Shown: one piece after another, positions 62,458 through 64,000 of the stretch
Layout: the number at the start of each line of letters is the position of its first letter
Numbering within the stretch: the first letter of the stretch is position 1
Source: Terracoccus luteus
GTDB taxonomy: Bacteria; Actinomycetota; Actinomycetes; Actinomycetales; Dermatophilaceae
Length of the DNA: 64,000 nucleotides
Assembly: GCF_003635045.1 (NCBI RefSeq)
Contig: NZ_RBXT01000001.1
Coordinates: 372,001-436,000, forward strand
Direction of reading: 5' to 3'
The notes under the pieces: generated by a model
The model's input: the letters and a program-made list of their open reading frames with translations, nothing else
What the model was told of the DNA's origin: nothing
The model's database searches: none
Program-made: the position numbers and the translations under genes

Positions 62458-62541
62458 GTCCGGGATCGGGCCGTGGCGGAGCTCCGGACGGGGGATGCCG
62501 GGTGGTGGCGTCCGGAACCGGGCCGTGGCGGGGTTGCGGAC
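62458..62541. repeat. Two 32-base direct repeats
   Basis: GTCCGG...CGGGCCGTGGCGG...CGGAC occurs at 62458-62489 and 62510-62541, a 52-base period with about 26 of 32 positions equal. The first copy has complementary ends. A GGATGCCGGGTGG word lies between. It fills the convergent gap between ettA and the MocR gene. Confidence 0.75.
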
Positions 62542-62544
62542 CGG

Positions 62545-63981
62545 TCAGGCGATGAGGGGCGCCGCGCCCGGGGTGGCGGGCCCGGCGCCGAGGGCGAGCT
62601 GCCACGCCGTCGCGAGCCGGCGGCCCACCTCGTCGGCCTCGTCGGCGGCGACGCAGAACGGTACCCGCACGTACCGACCGAGGCCGCCGTGCACCCCGAA
62701 CTGCCCGCCGTGGGCCAGACGGACCCCGGCCCGCTCGCCGACCCGCGCCAGCTGCTCGCTGCGGTCCGTGGGCAGCTCGCACCAGAGGTTGAGGCCACCC
62801 GACGGGACCGTGAAGTGCCAGTCGGGCACGTGCCGCCGCAGCGCCGCGACCATGGCGTCCCTGCGCCGGCGGGCCTCGGCGCGGCGATCCTCGAGCAGGG
62901 CGGGAGCGGCGGTGAGCAGCTCGACGAGGACGAGCTGCTCGAGCACCGCCGTCCCGAGGTCGAGGCTGTGCCGGGCCTCGACGACGGATGCCGTCACGGC
63001 CCGGGGAGTGCGCACCCACCCCACCCGCAGACCGCCCCACCACGTCTTGGCCGCGCTGCCGAGGGTGAGCGTGCCGGCGGCGTGGGTCGCGAAGGGAGCC
63101 GGGGGAGCGGCGTCGAGCCCGAGCTCGACGAACGTCTCGTCGACGACGGGCGTGCACCGCGAGCGGCGCAACAGCTCGGCGACCCGGGAACGGGTGGGCG
63201 CGTCCATGAGCTGCCCGGTCGGGTTCTGGAAGTCGGGGATGAGGTAGGCGAGCCGGGCGCCGCTCTGGCGCAGCGCGATCTCGAGCGACTCCAGGTCCCA
63301 CCCGTCGTCGGTGACGGGGAAGGGCACCGGCCGCAGCCCCGAGCGGCGGCTGCCGACGACGGCGTTCGGGTAGGTCGGTGACTCGACGAGCACCCGGTCG
63401 CCCGTCTCGAGGAGCGCGCGCAGGGTCGCCGACAGGGCGGCGTGCGCGCCGGACGTGACGACCAGCTGGGCCGGGTCGGTCGGCAGGCCGCGGCCCTCGA
63501 ACCAGGCCGCCAGGGCGACGCGCGCCTCCGGGATGCCCTGCGGGTGGTAGCCGGCCGTCGCGAGGTGGCGCGGCAGCGCGAGCAGCGCCCGCTCGTAGGC
63601 CGCCGACAGCCCGGCCGCCGCCGGCAGGGCGGCGTAGGTGAGGTCGACGACGTCGGGCGGTACGTCGGTCGGGATGAGCCCGGCCCCCGAGAGGTGCAGC
63701 CCGTCGGGGCCGGTCGGCAGCGCCACGACGCTGCCCGAGCCGCGCCGGGTCTCGACGAAGCCCTCCTCCCGCAGCAGGTCGAGGGCGGCGCCGACCGTCG
63801 TCCGGCTGAGGCCGAGCTCGGTGACGAGGGCGCGCTCGCTCGGCAGCCGGGTGCCGACGAGGACGCGGCCGTCGCAGACGAGCCGGCGCACCCCGGTGGC
63901 AAGCGAGCGGTACGCCGGTCGACCGGACGCGGCATCCGGGCCCAGCAGCGAGGCGAGCGAGCGGGCGGACAGCGAACGCAT
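62545..63981 (-). CDS. MocR-type PLP-dependent transcriptional regulator
   Basis: 478 residues. N-terminal GntR-type winged helix (about 18-85; SERALVTELGLSRTTVGAALDLL) fused to a fold-type I aminotransferase domain. The PLP lysine is K312 in LGSAAKTWWGG, and the NPTGQ and VVDETF segments bind cofactor. MocR proteins sense amines or PLP and control nearby genes, often divergently; the divergent partner is beyond the window. GACAGT lies 6 bases before the ATG and could be a leaderless -10. Confidence 0.92.
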   Translation of the reverse strand: MRSLSARSLASLLGPDAASGRPAYRSLATGVRRLVCDGRVLVGTRLPSERALVTELGLSRTTVGAALDLLREEGFVETRRGSGSVVALPTGPDGLHLSGAGLIPTDVPPDVVDLTYAALPAAAGLSAAYERALLALPRHLATAGYHPQGIPEARVALAAWFEGRGLPTDPAQLVVTSGAHAALSATLRALLETGDRVLVESPTYPNAVVGSRRSGLRPVPFPVTDDGWDLESLEIALRQSGARLAYLIPDFQNPTGQLMDAPTRSRVAELLRRSRCTPVVDETFVELGLDAAPPAPFATHAAGTLTLGSAAKTWWGGLRVGWVRTPRAVTASVVEARHSLDLGTAVLEQLVLVELLTAAPALLEDRRAEARRRRDAMVAALRRHVPDWHFTVPSGGLNLWCELPTDRSEQLARVGERAGVRLAHGGQFGVHGGLGRYVRVPFCVAADEADEVGRRLATAWQLALGAGPATPGAAPLIA

Positions 63982-64000
63982 GGGTCCACTGTCGCACAGG

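Overview
The window is chromosomal DNA from a high-GC Gram-positive actinobacterium. GC is very high, codons overwhelmingly end in G or C, GTG starts are common, and many genes look leaderless. The gene content fits Actinomycetota: ftsE-ftsX, smpB, ssrA, clpS-DUF2017, an EttA-type ABC-F protein beside an SSB, and DUF3039 and DUF3618 proteins. The tmRNA tag (ANSKRTDFALAA) and the layout suggest Micrococcales, possibly Intrasporangiaceae. That placement is an inference, because no 16S gene is present. Most of the window looks like stable core genome. I see no insertion sequence, prophage, integrase, CRISPR array or replication origin.

Layout. 1-6 kb: 3' part of rpoB, complete rpoC and a strong terminator. 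6-9.4 kb: a D,D-carboxypeptidase, a two-gene minus-strand unit of unknown function and a secreted lamin-tail protein. 9.5-17.1 kb: prfB, ftsE, ftsX, an EnvC-like M23 peptidase, smpB and a DUF2207 membrane protein. 17.2-20.4 kb: an XRE regulator with a cysteine-rich tail, a repeat/palindrome block, ssrA (tmRNA), thioredoxin, a SIMPL protein and a VanZ-like protein. 20.7-30.1 kb: a DEAD-box RNA helicase with a repetitive N-terminus, AlgH, a glutamate-racemase-like protein, DUF3039, a secreted M43 protease, an SF2 helicase and a Tat-exported 5'-nucleotidase. 30.1-38.8 kb: an alpha-amylase-family enzyme, then tyrosine/homogentisate catabolism: Lrp regulator, hppD, fahA with an uncharacterised coupled partner, hmgA, IclR regulator, with an RDD membrane protein between. 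38.9-47.7 kb: a secreted protein, NAD salvage (pncB-pncA), clpS-DUF2017, an MBL-fold phosphodiesterase-like protein, an aldo/keto reductase, rph-rdgB and a membrane-anchored molybdopterin oxidoreductase. 47.8-51.6 kb: tRNA-Leu, Bcp peroxiredoxin, DUF3618, tRNA-Lys, a tiny membrane protein, tRNA-His, oligoribonuclease, PrsW protease and tRNA-Arg. 51.7-56.1 kb: four glycan genes joined by 4-base overlaps. 56.2-64 kb: two dynamin-like GTPases, SSB, EttA and a MocR-type regulator.

How the genes work together. FtsE/FtsX probably energise the adjacent periplasmic-type M23 hydrolase at division. smpB and ssrA supply trans-translation and prfB supplies termination. clpS feeds N-degron substrates to ClpAP/ClpCP-type proteases. 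The tyrosine cluster converts 4-hydroxyphenylpyruvate to fumarate and acetoacetate, but no recognisable maleylacetoacetate isomerase is present. An uncharacterised 285-residue protein translationally coupled to fahA is a candidate for the gap. Three families of intergenic repeats, and a strongly over-represented word (GGATGCC/GGCATCC), are the main structures that gene annotation does not explain.
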